This document shows, in pieces, positions 9,375 to 18,021 of a stretch of 35,487 bases of DNA (position 1 is its first letter; each line of letters opens with the position of its first letter). The notes beneath the pieces were generated by a model that saw only the letters and a list, made by a program, of their open reading frames with translations, searched no databases and was not told the DNA's origin. The position numbers were made by a program, and so were the translations under genes. The DNA comes from Candidatus Collierbacteria bacterium GW2011_GWB1_44_6 (lineage in GTDB: Bacteria > Patescibacteriota > Microgenomatia > UBA1400 > MFAQ01): contig LCJG01000003.1 in assembly GCA_000998025.1 (NCBI GenBank), forward strand, positions 1-35,487, written 5' to 3'.

Positions 9375-10487
9375 ATGAAACGAGCGTATTTGTTGGCTGT
9401 TGTTATCCTGTTTTCTTTAATTGTCTTACTGCCTTTTGCGATCAAAGCAAAACTCCCTGGGTGGAATTTTGACTTTTCTGAGGGGACTAAGATCTTGTGG
9501 CAAAACTATGACGGCCCAAACTATTTGATCGTCGAGAAAACTTGGTACAACAAAGAAGATATCAAGACCCGGTTCTCAGTTACCGAATCAGCGGAATATT
9601 TTCCGGCGCACTTCCCTCTTTATCCGGCCGTTATTTGGTTCTTTGATATCTTTCTTAAGGGGCCAACGGCGATGCTTGCCGCCACTCTTCTTGGTAGCAT
9701 GCTTTGTTTTTGGATGCTGTATAAATACCTGGAGGATAATAAAATCAGCAAGAATTCCCTGTGGCTGTGTCTGACCTTCTTGATATTACCGGCCAGGTGG
9801 GTGGCCGTGAGAGCCATAGGCTCACCTGAGCCTTGGTTTATATTCTTTATTTTGGCCAGCATATATTACTTTAAAAAAGAAAGATTTTGGCTGGCAGGAT
9901 TACTTGCCGCACTCGCTCAGATCACCAAGAGTCCAGCGATTATTTTACTGGCGGCCTATGGGATATATGCTTTGGTTCAATCAATTAAAGCGAAGAAAAT
10001 TCAATGGAAATACTGGCCGCTTTTGATTCAGCTGGCGGTGATCCCGGTTTTGTTCTGGTTTTATGGTATGAGAACTGGCGATCTTTGGGCATATTTTCAT
10101 AGCGGGGACAACATTCACCTCTTTTGGCCACCATTTAGTGTTTTTTCACCCGGGCAAACTTGGGTGGGCAACTTTTGGCTGGAAGACGTGATTTGGACGT
10201 GGTTGATTTTTGGGGTAGGTATTATGAAACTTAGAGAGAAGAAACTTGAGATTGAATATTACTTTGCGGGATTGTTTTTCCTTTCGACCCTGTTTGTCGC
10301 CCACAGAGACATAAGCAGATATATATTGCCTGCCGCGCCATTTGTACTTATTGGCTGGGATAATTTGATCCAGAAGAAGGAATTCAAAATCGTAGCGGCT
10401 GTCTTAATTATTCCGATATTGCTCTTCACCTGGACCTTCCTCTTGAACAATACCGCCCCGGTAGCCGACTGGGCACCGTACCTCTAA
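9375..10487 (+). CDS. Polytopic membrane mannosyltransferase-like protein (GT-C, PIG-V-like)
   Basis: MKRAYLLAVVILFSLIVLLPFAIKAKLPGWNFDFSEGTKILWQNYDGPNYLIVEKTWY...; multiple TMs. Start moved from 9330 to ATG 9375. Confidence 0.75.
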   Translation: MKRAYLLAVVILFSLIVLLPFAIKAKLPGWNFDFSEGTKILWQNYDGPNYLIVEKTWYNKEDIKTRFSVTESAEYFPAHFPLYPAVIWFFDIFLKGPTAMLAATLLGSMLCFWMLYKYLEDNKISKNSLWLCLTFLILPARWVAVRAIGSPEPWFIFFILASIYYFKKERFWLAGLLAALAQITKSPAIILLAAYGIYALVQSIKAKKIQWKYWPLLIQLAVIPVLFWFYGMRTGDLWAYFHSGDNIHLFWPPFSVFSPGQTWVGNFWLEDVIWTWLIFGVGIMKLREKKLEIEYYFAGLFFLSTLFVAHRDISRYILPAAPFVLIGWDNLIQKKEFKIVAAVLIIPILLFTWTFLLNNTAPVADWAPYL

Positions 10488-11665
10488 GACTTCTTTTTCC
10501 AAATAAAGACGTTGTAGATAAACCAGTTGAGGGGAACGGTGATGAAAAATACGGCAATAACTAAGAATAGAGTACGGTACTGATCGCCGAAAAATTGGGT
10601 TCCGAGTCCAATGACAAGGCTGGGGAGAATTATTCCAGAGACTACCGAACTTAGATTAAAGGTGGCGAATTTCTTTAGCATTATTAGCCCCCAAATTAGT
10701 TTTTCGTTTTTGAAGGTCCAGAGATTGTTAAAAGTGAAGTTGCTAATAATCGAAACCTCGGCAGCCAAAGCATTGGCGATCGTGTTCCGCAGGCCGACGC
10801 CGGGAATGAAGCTTTTTAGAAGACCGGCAAAAATGTCGAGACCAACCTTGTTGATCACAAAGCCAAAAAGACCGATGGTACCGAATTTGATGAATTTTTG
10901 AGTGGTTGGATCATGCCACCTGAGAAGAAATACAGACCGAAAAATATCTTTGGCTGTTTGAGGTTCTATCTTTGATTCGCCGGTGGTTCTCAGACCGAAT
11001 TTTAAAGGTATTTCTTTGACCCTTGCACCTAGTTGGACTGTTTTATAAAGGAATTCCAACTTGTAGCCAAAGCTTCTGGAATAGAGATGATCCATGTCCA
11101 TGGTGTCGATGAAACCCTTGACCCTGGTCGCTTTAAATCCTCCGGTAGGGTCGGTGATTCTGAAAAAATTCTTGGTTGGAAAGAAAAGAACGAAGCGGGC
11201 GACGAGGCCTCCGACTTCGCTGAAAAATACTCTTTTAAAGCCCCACCCCTTGGGATTGCTACCGCCCTTCAATTTCCTACTACCCAAGACATAGTCAAAT
11301 CCATCGTCAATTTGTTGGAGCAGTTCCGGGATTAATTTGGGGGGGTGTTGAAAATCTCCATCCATCTCGATAACCACGTCGGCATGGTGCTTGGACATAG
11401 CCCGCCTAAAGCCTTTGACATAGGCCGCTCCAATTCCCTCCTTCTTTGTTTCCAACAATAAGTCGACTTTGGAATAGTGCTTCTGTTTATCTTCGACAAT
11501 CTTCCAAGTGCCGTCGGGGGACTTTCCGTCCACAATCATCACTCGACAGTCCCAGGTTTTTATTTTTGGGAAAGTAGCCTTGACCAGGTAATCAATCATT
11601 ATGCCGATGGTACCTGCTTCGTTGAACGTGGGAATGACGACTACAGCAATAGGGCGTTTTTTCAT
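10484..11665 (-). CDS. Two-domain polyprenyl-phosphate mannose synthase: GT2 + C-terminal GtrA-like membrane domain
   Basis: VVVIPTFNEAGTIGIMIDYL...VMIVDGKSPDGT...VVIEMDGDFQHPP...YVLGSRKLKGG; C-terminal FGTIGLFGFVINKVGLDIF... GtrA-like four-helix region. Confidence 0.92.
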   Translation of the reverse strand: MKKRPIAVVVIPTFNEAGTIGIMIDYLVKATFPKIKTWDCRVMIVDGKSPDGTWKIVEDKQKHYSKVDLLLETKKEGIGAAYVKGFRRAMSKHHADVVIEMDGDFQHPPKLIPELLQQIDDGFDYVLGSRKLKGGSNPKGWGFKRVFFSEVGGLVARFVLFFPTKNFFRITDPTGGFKATRVKGFIDTMDMDHLYSRSFGYKLEFLYKTVQLGARVKEIPLKFGLRTTGESKIEPQTAKDIFRSVFLLRWHDPTTQKFIKFGTIGLFGFVINKVGLDIFAGLLKSFIPGVGLRNTIANALAAEVSIISNFTFNNLWTFKNEKLIWGLIMLKKFATFNLSSVVSGIILPSLVIGLGTQFFGDQYRTLFLVIAVFFITVPLNWFIYNVFIWKKKS

Positions 11666-11668
11666 AGT

Positions 11669-11908
11669 TTAATGCTCACAATGACCACAACCACCATCAC
11701 GACATTGGCCGGTGCAGTTATCACCTTCTGAGATTACTTCTTCTGCCACGCCGTCCGCATACCAGTAAAGTTTTTCGTCGTCCTCTTTTTCCGTCTTTTT
11801 ATGGGACTTATCACAGAAAGGTTGGCCTTCTGACAGGCCGCACATACAGATATTTTGATTTCCGACCATAAATGGCGCTTTTTCAGTTTTTGTTACCAGT
11901 CTGGGCAT
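11669..11908 (-). CDS. CDGSH-type iron-sulfur protein with Cys-rich tail
   Basis: CMCGLSEGQPFCDKSH matches C-x-C-x2-S-x3-P-x-C-D-x-x-H; C-terminus CTGQCRDGGCGHCEH. Confidence 0.85.
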   Translation of the reverse strand: MPRLVTKTEKAPFMVGNQNICMCGLSEGQPFCDKSHKKTEKEDDEKLYWYADGVAEEVISEGDNCTGQCRDGGCGHCEH

Positions 11909-11914
11909 AGAGGT

Positions 11915-11937
11915 ATTATACGACTTGAGGATATAAT
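11915..11937. promoter_or_regulatory. Paired divergent -10 boxes for CDGSH gene and trmD
   Basis: TATAAT on minus (11920..11915) 6 nt before ATG 11908; TATAAT on plus (11932..11937) 6 nt before ATG 11944. Confidence 0.6.
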
Positions 11938-11943
11938 TGGGAT

Positions 11944-12588
11944 ATGAAGATAGATATTTTGACTATATTTCCGGAGATGTTTGAAGGGGTTTTTAAGACC
12001 TCCATAATCGGCCGGGCGGTGGGCACACAAGCTGTGGAAATTAAAGTTCATAACTTAAGAGACTGGAGTGATGATAACTACAAGAGCGTGGACGATCACC
12101 CATTTGGTGGTGGAGCCGGAATGGTGATGAAAGTTGACGTCGTTGACAGAGCCATCCAAGAACTCAAGGAATCAGGAAGTAATGGAATCAAGACTAAGGT
12201 GATTTTGATGGATACAAAGGGTAAAATGTACAACCAAAAAACGGCAGAAAAACTTACGGCTGAGGAACATTTGATTTTTATAGCTCCGCACTTTGAAGGC
12301 ATAGATCACAGAGTTCATGAGCAGTTAGCCGATGAAACGTACAGCATCGGGCCTTATGTCCTGAGTGGAGGCGAACTGCCGGTGATGGTGGTGGTGGATA
12401 GTCTTTGCCGCTTGCTACCGGGAGTTCTAGGAAACCCTGAGTCACTGAAAGAAGAAAGTTATAGCGAAGATATGGCTGTGGAGTATCCGCAGTACACCAG
12501 GCCGGCTGAATATAAAGGCTGGAAGGTGCCGGAGGTCCTACTTTCGGGAAATCATAAAGAAATCGAAAAGTGGAGAAAGGGGAAATAG
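11944..12588 (+). CDS. trmD: tRNA (guanine-N1)-methyltransferase TrmD
   Basis: MKIDILTIFPEMFEGVFKTSIIGRAV...DDHPFGGGAGMVMK...YVLSGGELPVMVVVDSLCRLLPGVLGN... Confidence 0.97.
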   Translation: MKIDILTIFPEMFEGVFKTSIIGRAVGTQAVEIKVHNLRDWSDDNYKSVDDHPFGGGAGMVMKVDVVDRAIQELKESGSNGIKTKVILMDTKGKMYNQKTAEKLTAEEHLIFIAPHFEGIDHRVHEQLADETYSIGPYVLSGGELPVMVVVDSLCRLLPGVLGNPESLKEESYSEDMAVEYPQYTRPAEYKGWKVPEVLLSGNHKEIEKWRKGK

Positions 12589-12861
12589 CTATCTTCTACT
12601 GTAAGCGTCATTGGTGGGTTCAAGGCCCTCTTGGCTCATTAAAGAATAGGCCTCATCTGCATCTACCGCTTTGCCCTCTGCAATTAGCTCTCTTGCGACG
12701 CGTCTTTGGTCGTCGGTTTTAAATTTCCCATATTTGTCGACTGAGGCTAATAAAGCATCATATGCTCCTCGATCAAGTTGTTTCAGGTCATTAATGTAAT
12801 TGAGCCTTCTTGTCTGATCCGCCACATCAACTGACCAGCCACTGTCCGTCTTTTTTGTCAT
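12589..12861 (-). CDS. Hypothetical 90-aa protein
   Basis: ORF with ATGA overlap to the upstream nitroreductase-like gene (stop 12858); no family recognised. Confidence 0.6.
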   Translation of the reverse strand: MTKKTDSGWSVDVADQTRRLNYINDLKQLDRGAYDALLASVDKYGKFKTDDQRRVARELIAEGKAVDADEAYSLMSQEGLEPTNDAYSRR

Positions 12862-13649
12862 AGTTTTGGGATTCCGAAGGGAATCAGGTAAATTATAGTG
12901 TCTCCGGGAGGAATCGTCACCAGGTCTTTTACTATTGCGTTGCTGAAGGTACTTATCGTCACCATTCCCAGCCGGAGGCTTTCAGCTTGAAGATACAGAT
13001 TTTGAGCGGCATGGCCGGCTTCAAGATAAACCTCTTTGTCGTGGGGAATGCCGCCAAAAGCTTCAGCCATTTTACTCATGTTACCGGTGATGATTAGGAC
13101 GGCAGGAGCGTTGTGAAAAGCACTATCGTTTAAACCTTCATAAAGCGCTTTCTGAAGATCGACTTTTTTAATGGGTTTTAATTCGTGTACCGGTGTGCGA
13201 TCGCCTGCAATATATTGATATTCCCCGGCATCTAAACCAGCGACTTTATTTGCTACCAGAAAAACTGACAGAGGATAGGTGGATTTGGCCGAAGGGGACG
13301 TTCTACCTCCCCAATCTACAGTTACTCCTTGCGCAGCCCAAAGCATTTGGGATACCTGCTTGAGGGTAATCTCTTTATCAATAAATTCTCGCCTGCTACG
13401 GCGATTTTTTAGAACTGCTTCCAGTGAATTACTACTCCGCAATTCAGGCTTGGGGAGGGCAAGGTTATCTGCCGAGAGTATGGCGACTGCCGGCTCGGTA
13501 TGACTTATAGTCGGTTCCTCTTTTTTCCTGGTAAGAGAAAGAGTGGCGAATGCCGCGACAATGAGAACAGTAAGCGCCGGAATTAACCAGCGCTTAAAGA
13601 TGATCCCTTTGTCTTTTGTAGCTTTGTTCTTTTGGGCAGTTTTTTCCAC
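12858..13649 (-). CDS. Membrane-anchored nitroreductase-family protein (SagB-type-like)
   Basis: N-terminal TM (RWLIPALTVLIVAAFATLSL), then NSLEAVLKNRRSRREFIDKEITLKQVSQMLWAAQGV...TSPSAKSTYPLSVFLVA...EAGHAAQNLYLQAESLRLGMV. GTG start. Confidence 0.87.
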   Translation of the reverse strand: MEKTAQKNKATKDKGIIFKRWLIPALTVLIVAAFATLSLTRKKEEPTISHTEPAVAILSADNLALPKPELRSSNSLEAVLKNRRSRREFIDKEITLKQVSQMLWAAQGVTVDWGGRTSPSAKSTYPLSVFLVANKVAGLDAGEYQYIAGDRTPVHELKPIKKVDLQKALYEGLNDSAFHNAPAVLIITGNMSKMAEAFGGIPHDKEVYLEAGHAAQNLYLQAESLRLGMVTISTFSNAIVKDLVTIPPGDTIIYLIPFGIPKL

Positions 13650-13651
13650 GT

Positions 13652-14338
13652 CTAGATAAAGCTTACTACTTTAGAATTTTTTTTGACTTCAGTAAACCAT
13701 TCCTGGGTCTTGGTGTAGACTTCTTGCTGGAAAAGAGTTTCTTTGATGTCGGCTTTGACATCGTCGAATTTTTTGCCTTCGAAAAGTTTTTTGTTGTCGT
13801 CGAAATATTTTTTTACTGCTTCATCGGTTATTTCGATCTTGTAGTTTTTCTCGATTAGTTTTCGTAGACTTAGACTTTGTTTCACGGATTCTTTGGCTTT
13901 TTCTTCGGTAAGACCATACTGAGAAAGGGCGGCTTTGAAGGCTTCATCGCTGCCGTAGTCGGCAACTATTTTGGCCATTTCGGCAGCCACTTCTTCGTCA
14001 GAAATAACAATGTTATTCTTTTCTATTTCCTGAGAGAGTATTCTTTCAGAGATGATTTCATCAAAAGTCTGTTTGCCGTATTTTTCGGCCATCTTTTGAT
14101 TTAGTTCGTGGCGGGTAACTGGCATCGAATTTACAGTTCCGGCTAAAAATAGCCCACGGTATTTCTGTACTAATAGAAAAATTACCGTACCCAAAATGGC
14201 AACTAGAATTAGTTTTGCGATAAATCCATATGGAGAACGTCTTGCTTCTTTTATCTCATCCATTGGCATCTCGGAGACTGACCGCAATTTTTTAATAACC
14301 CTAACGGACTTGCCTGCATTTGTTTTTGATTCTTTCAT
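13652..14338 (-). CDS. Membrane-anchored SurA N-terminal-domain-like protein
   Basis: TM at about residues 37-58, then VNSMPVTRHELNQKMAEKYGKQTFDEIISERILSQEIEKNNIVISDEEVAAEM...; no PPIase domain recognised. Confidence 0.8.
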   Translation of the reverse strand: MKESKTNAGKSVRVIKKLRSVSEMPMDEIKEARRSPYGFIAKLILVAILGTVIFLLVQKYRGLFLAGTVNSMPVTRHELNQKMAEKYGKQTFDEIISERILSQEIEKNNIVISDEEVAAEMAKIVADYGSDEAFKAALSQYGLTEEKAKESVKQSLSLRKLIEKNYKIEITDEAVKKYFDDNKKLFEGKKFDDVKADIKETLFQQEVYTKTQEWFTEVKKNSKVVSFI

Positions 14339-14366
14339 GGAAGAAGTTTTTTAATAATTGCCTGCC

Positions 14367-14732
14367 TTATATATTAACACTTTCCAGGTCGATGGCGTTA
14401 TCAAGTGCCGGAAGAACAGGATCCGGAAGCTCGGTACCAAAGTCTATAATATTTTGACGTATCCATTCATATTCCGAGGTGAAAGTTTCGACGACAGTGG
14501 GCTCCGGCAATCCAATGTCCGGAGGAGTGAAAATGGGGGCTTGAGATCTACGAAAAATAGCCCTTCCAAACGATATGGCAATGATTAGTACCAGTAAGAT
14601 GAAACCACTGATAATGTACCACTTATATTTAATGATCTTGGCTATTAGAGGAGCAAAAATAACCCCACTTTGAATGTCGTGGATGAGTTTCAGGGCTTCA
14701 GGATTTGTGATTTTATCGATTGGGCTGGGCAT
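14367..14732 (-). CDS. Hypothetical single-pass membrane protein
   Basis: MPSPIDKITNPEALKLIHDIQSGVIFAPLIAKIIKYKWYIISGFILLVLIIAISFG...; in operon with neighbours. Start moved to ATG 14732. Confidence 0.65.
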   Translation of the reverse strand: MPSPIDKITNPEALKLIHDIQSGVIFAPLIAKIIKYKWYIISGFILLVLIIAISFGRAIFRRSQAPIFTPPDIGLPEPTVVETFTSEYEWIRQNIIDFGTELPDPVLPALDNAIDLESVNI

Positions 14733-15531
14733 AGTTTTTATCAATATCAATTAGCCGATTGATCCAGTCGAGCTGAAGGGTTTGAATTTCAACAATTTTT
14801 TCAACTCTGGAATTGAAGAAAATTTCAGCGTCGGCTTCTTCTTCAGCATCGACAATATTTAAATTTTTGGCAATGGTGTCAATTTTAAGATCAATCGCTT
14901 TGGAGGAATTTGTTAACTCCTGGATTCTCTCGGCTAGTATCGCTGGCTGAGGGACCGGAAGTTTGGAAGATAAAGTATCGAGAGCTTTCTTGGAATCCAG
15001 CTGAATTCTGACAAGAGAAGTTATTTTGTTTGCCAGGATACCAAATTTGATCATTCTATCGTGATGAATCACGTCTTTTAGGTAGCCTGCCGTGAATTTT
15101 TTGAGATCTTCCTGAGTCACGATAGACTGAGACTTTTGGGCTTCCTTCATATAAAATTCTCTGCTGTTAGAGAGAGAGGTGATAATCGGCTGGACAGGTT
15201 CGTAGTTAGCCTTGGAACTATTGATGAGATCCAATAAATACCAGGCAAATGAGGCTTTGACCAGATCGCGTGAATAAATAGTTTGCTTTGCGGCAAGCAT
15301 GGCTTTTTGTTGGTTATCCAAGCTGGGAGTATTTAGATAGTCGGCCTTGAGAAGGGCGTATTCCGGGTAATTTTGGCGATACTGCCCGTACTGGAAATCA
15401 TAGTCCGATTTGGCGTCAGCGGAAACAAAGGAGGGGGAAATTAGTGCAAAAAATGAAAAAATGGAAAGAATAATGTATGGTGAGATTTGATGGATTCCCG
15501 CCTTCGCAGGAATGACCCGTTGTAATGTCAT
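14713..15531 (-). CDS. Exported hypothetical protein whose N-terminus is encoded by the dispersed repeat
   Basis: MTLQRVIPAKAGIHQISPYIILSIFSFFALISPSFVSADAK... signal-peptide-like; TATACT box 8 nt upstream of ATG 15531. Confidence 0.72.
   Translation of the reverse strand: MTLQRVIPAKAGIHQISPYIILSIFSFFALISPSFVSADAKSDYDFQYGQYRQNYPEYALLKADYLNTPSLDNQQKAMLAAKQTIYSRDLVKASFAWYLLDLINSSKANYEPVQPIITSLSNSREFYMKEAQKSQSIVTQEDLKKFTAGYLKDVIHHDRMIKFGILANKITSLVRIQLDSKKALDTLSSKLPVPQPAILAERIQELTNSSKAIDLKIDTIAKNLNIVDAEEEADAEIFFNSRVEKIVEIQTLQLDWINRLIDIDKNYAQPNR
15485..15516. repeat. Dispersed hairpin repeat copy 2 (core 15494..15513)
   Basis: atttgatggattcccgccttcgcaggaatgac; 30/32 identical to copy 4. Confidence 0.85.
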
Positions 15532-15539
15532 CTATTGAT

Positions 15540-15545
15540 AGTATA
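15540..15545 (-). promoter_or_regulatory. Candidate -10 TATACT for exported-protein operon
   Basis: TATACT 8 nt upstream of ATG 15531. Confidence 0.5.
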
Positions 15546-15550
15546 ACCGA

Positions 15551-16453
15551 TTAAGCTTTTGGTAGAGAAAGACCTTGACCTAGCAGATTCTCGATGATGG
15601 TCTGCCAAGAAGAGAAATGGATGTCTAGCACCTCTTCAGTCCGCTTGGTTTTTAGACCGCCATAAATCGGGTATCGATTAGGGTTTGTTTGGGTCTTTAA
15701 AAAATCGTGAACAGAGCAAGCCTTTATGATGGAAGAATCGTGTCCCAATTGCTCAATTGCATACGTAATCAATTCGTATGGTGTGGTAGTATCCGAAGAA
15801 CAATGGAAAACCCCATGAGAATCAGTCTCGATTATCTTTTGGAGTGTCTCGGCGATTTCATCAACATAGGCAATAGATACTTGCTGATCCATAAAGAGTG
15901 GGTATATCTTTCCTTCGGCAAATCTCTTAAGGGGGCCTCGAAGGTAGTCTGTTTTCCTATCGAAGCTAGCCCTGACCGGATAGATTATTCTTAGGATGGT
16001 GCCACCATTTTCTTTGACTATTTTTTCGGCCCGATTCTTGGTCCAACCATACCAAGTGAGCTTTTCATTGGTTTCCGGTGGGATATCAGTTTCTTCATAT
16101 GGACCAGGCTGACCAATATCTCCAGGAAAAACCATGTCGGTTGAGATATGGATAAAGTTCTTTGACCTGAAGGCACTGACAAGATTTTGGGTTCCTTCAA
16201 CATTTACTTTCCATGCTGTTCCAGCTTCATCTCCCGCTTGCTGTTCAGAAGCATTTACATCAGTAAAGGCGGCAAAATTGACAATCCAATCTGGGTTTTC
16301 CTTATCGACCAACTCCTTAACCGCCTTTTCATCGGTCATGTCAAATTCGGGTAGTTCGGGGGTGACAAAATCAAATTGAGGAGACATTTCAACAAAACGG
16401 GAACCAACCAGACCTTGGGAGCCGGTGACAAGGACTTTTATTTTTTTGGGCAT
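15551..16453 (-). CDS. rfbD: dTDP-4-dehydrorhamnose reductase-like SDR
   Basis: MPKKIKVLVTGSQGLVGSRFVEM...DWIVNFAAFTDVNASEQQ...FIHISTDMVFPGD...YGWTKNRAEKIV. ORF-track start 16513 corrected to ATG 16453. Confidence 0.82.
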   Translation of the reverse strand: MPKKIKVLVTGSQGLVGSRFVEMSPQFDFVTPELPEFDMTDEKAVKELVDKENPDWIVNFAAFTDVNASEQQAGDEAGTAWKVNVEGTQNLVSAFRSKNFIHISTDMVFPGDIGQPGPYEETDIPPETNEKLTWYGWTKNRAEKIVKENGGTILRIIYPVRASFDRKTDYLRGPLKRFAEGKIYPLFMDQQVSIAYVDEIAETLQKIIETDSHGVFHCSSDTTTPYELITYAIEQLGHDSSIIKACSVHDFLKTQTNPNRYPIYGGLKTKRTEEVLDIHFSSWQTIIENLLGQGLSLPKA

Positions 16454-16455
16454 AA

Positions 16456-17019
16456 TTACATTAATTCTGATTTGACAAAGTCGTAAGAGACTATTTTTGG
16501 ATCTATCCGGCATTCTTGAGTGGTTTCATCGGCCGAGAAGTGATGGTCTGCAAAGTAGTTAAGGGTCACAAATTCTCGCCCTTGATTGATAAAGCCATGA
16601 GCTATACCGGAAGGTATATAAACCATTTTATCCGGAGAAAGAATTATTTTCATCCTTTTCTCGTAGGTTGGCGAATCCTTGCGAAAGTCAATCAGACCTA
16701 GAAGAATGGTGCCTGTGGTGGTCCAGATTTCGTTTTGATGAGGGTGGATGTGCCAGAACCGTTTAGTTTTTGAGGCGAGATAAGAGACGTTGATTTGGAT
16801 TGGCCGAAAATCGACACCAAAATCCTTTAGGGCGACGACATTGCCATCTTCATCTAAGCGTAAGGCTTCTTTGAACCAACCACCAAAATCATCGGCAAAA
16901 GTGTTAATTTTGCAGACAATTACACCACCAATAACCTCAGCTTTGTCATAAGTCTGTCGAAAGAGTTCCGCTTTTTTGGGCAGGGATATTTTGGAATAGT
17001 TGATTTTCTTTAGTCCCAT
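16456..17019 (-). CDS. rfbC: dTDP-4-dehydrorhamnose 3,5-epimerase-like cupin (divergent RmlC)
   Basis: RFWHIHPHQNEIWTTTGTILLGLIDFRKDSPTYEKRMKIILSPDKMVYIPSGIAHGFINQGREFVTLNYFADHHFSADE. Confidence 0.82.
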   Translation of the reverse strand: MGLKKINYSKISLPKKAELFRQTYDKAEVIGGVIVCKINTFADDFGGWFKEALRLDEDGNVVALKDFGVDFRPIQINVSYLASKTKRFWHIHPHQNEIWTTTGTILLGLIDFRKDSPTYEKRMKIILSPDKMVYIPSGIAHGFINQGREFVTLNYFADHHFSADETTQECRIDPKIVSYDFVKSELM

Positions 17020-17022
17020 TTT

Positions 17023-18018
17023 TTATTTTGTTTTATAAAAATCTTCCGACTTAACCTTCATGTCCCTCCACCACCACTCGTTGGCGCGATACCAGTCTAT
17101 TGTTTGCCTTAGACGCATGAAAAAAGACTCTTGAGGGTCCCAGCCGAGCTCTTTATTGATTTTTTTCCAGCTGACCGCATAGCGACGATCATGACCAGGC
17201 CTGTCTTTGATATATTCAATTCGACTCTCAGGAAGCTTCATGATTTTTAGGATTTTTTTGGCTACGTCCAGGTTGCTAATGTCTTTGCTCATGCCACCTA
17301 CGGTATAGCTGTTTCCAAGTTTTCCTTTTAATATGACCATCTCGATAGCTCGACAGTGATCCTCAACGTGCATCCAGTCTCTAACGTACTTGCCGTCACC
17401 ATATATTAAGATGTTTTTACCTTGAAGCAGGTTGGTAATTGCCCTGGGAATGAATTTTTCAGTATCTTGGTATGGCCCGAAGTTGTTACTACAGTTGGTA
17501 ATAGTAACCGGAACACCAAAGGTGGTGTGGTAGGACATGACCAAGTGGTCGGAGCTAGCCTTGGAAGCTGAATATGGTGAGTTTGGCTTATATCTGGTCT
17601 TTGTATGAAATTTTTTCTTACTATCAAGCGCCAACGCCCCAAATACTTCGTCCGTGGAGATGTGGTGGAACCTGGTTTGATATTTTTTGGCTGCTTCAAG
17701 GAGGGTTTGCGTTCCAATGACGTTCGTCTTGATGAAAATCATAGGGTCGACAATTGAACGGTCTACATGTGTCTCGGCAGCAAAGTGGACAACGGTGTCT
17801 ACCTGGGACATGAGTGAGTCAACCAGATCAGAATCGTTGATATCTCCCTTGATAAAAGTATAGTGATGGCGATGGGATATGTCTTTAAGGGAATCCAAGT
17901 GTCCAGCGTAGGTAAGACTATCGAGATTGATTATCTGATCCTTGGGATGATTCTTTAGCCAATAGTGGATAAAGTTTGACCCTATAAAGCCGGCTCCACC
18001 AGTAATTAATAATTTCAT
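17023..18018 (-). CDS. rfbB: dTDP-glucose 4,6-dehydratase
   Basis: MKLLITGGAGFIGSNFIHYWL...DTVVHFAAETHVDRSI...HISTDEVFGAL...PYSASKASSDHLVMSYHTTFGVPVTITNCSNNFGPYQ...EKFIPRAI. Confidence 0.96.
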   Translation of the reverse strand: MKLLITGGAGFIGSNFIHYWLKNHPKDQIINLDSLTYAGHLDSLKDISHRHHYTFIKGDINDSDLVDSLMSQVDTVVHFAAETHVDRSIVDPMIFIKTNVIGTQTLLEAAKKYQTRFHHISTDEVFGALALDSKKKFHTKTRYKPNSPYSASKASSDHLVMSYHTTFGVPVTITNCSNNFGPYQDTEKFIPRAITNLLQGKNILIYGDGKYVRDWMHVEDHCRAIEMVILKGKLGNSYTVGGMSKDISNLDVAKKILKIMKLPESRIEYIKDRPGHDRRYAVSWKKINKELGWDPQESFFMRLRQTIDWYRANEWWWRDMKVKSEDFYKTK

Positions 18019-18021
18019 AGT

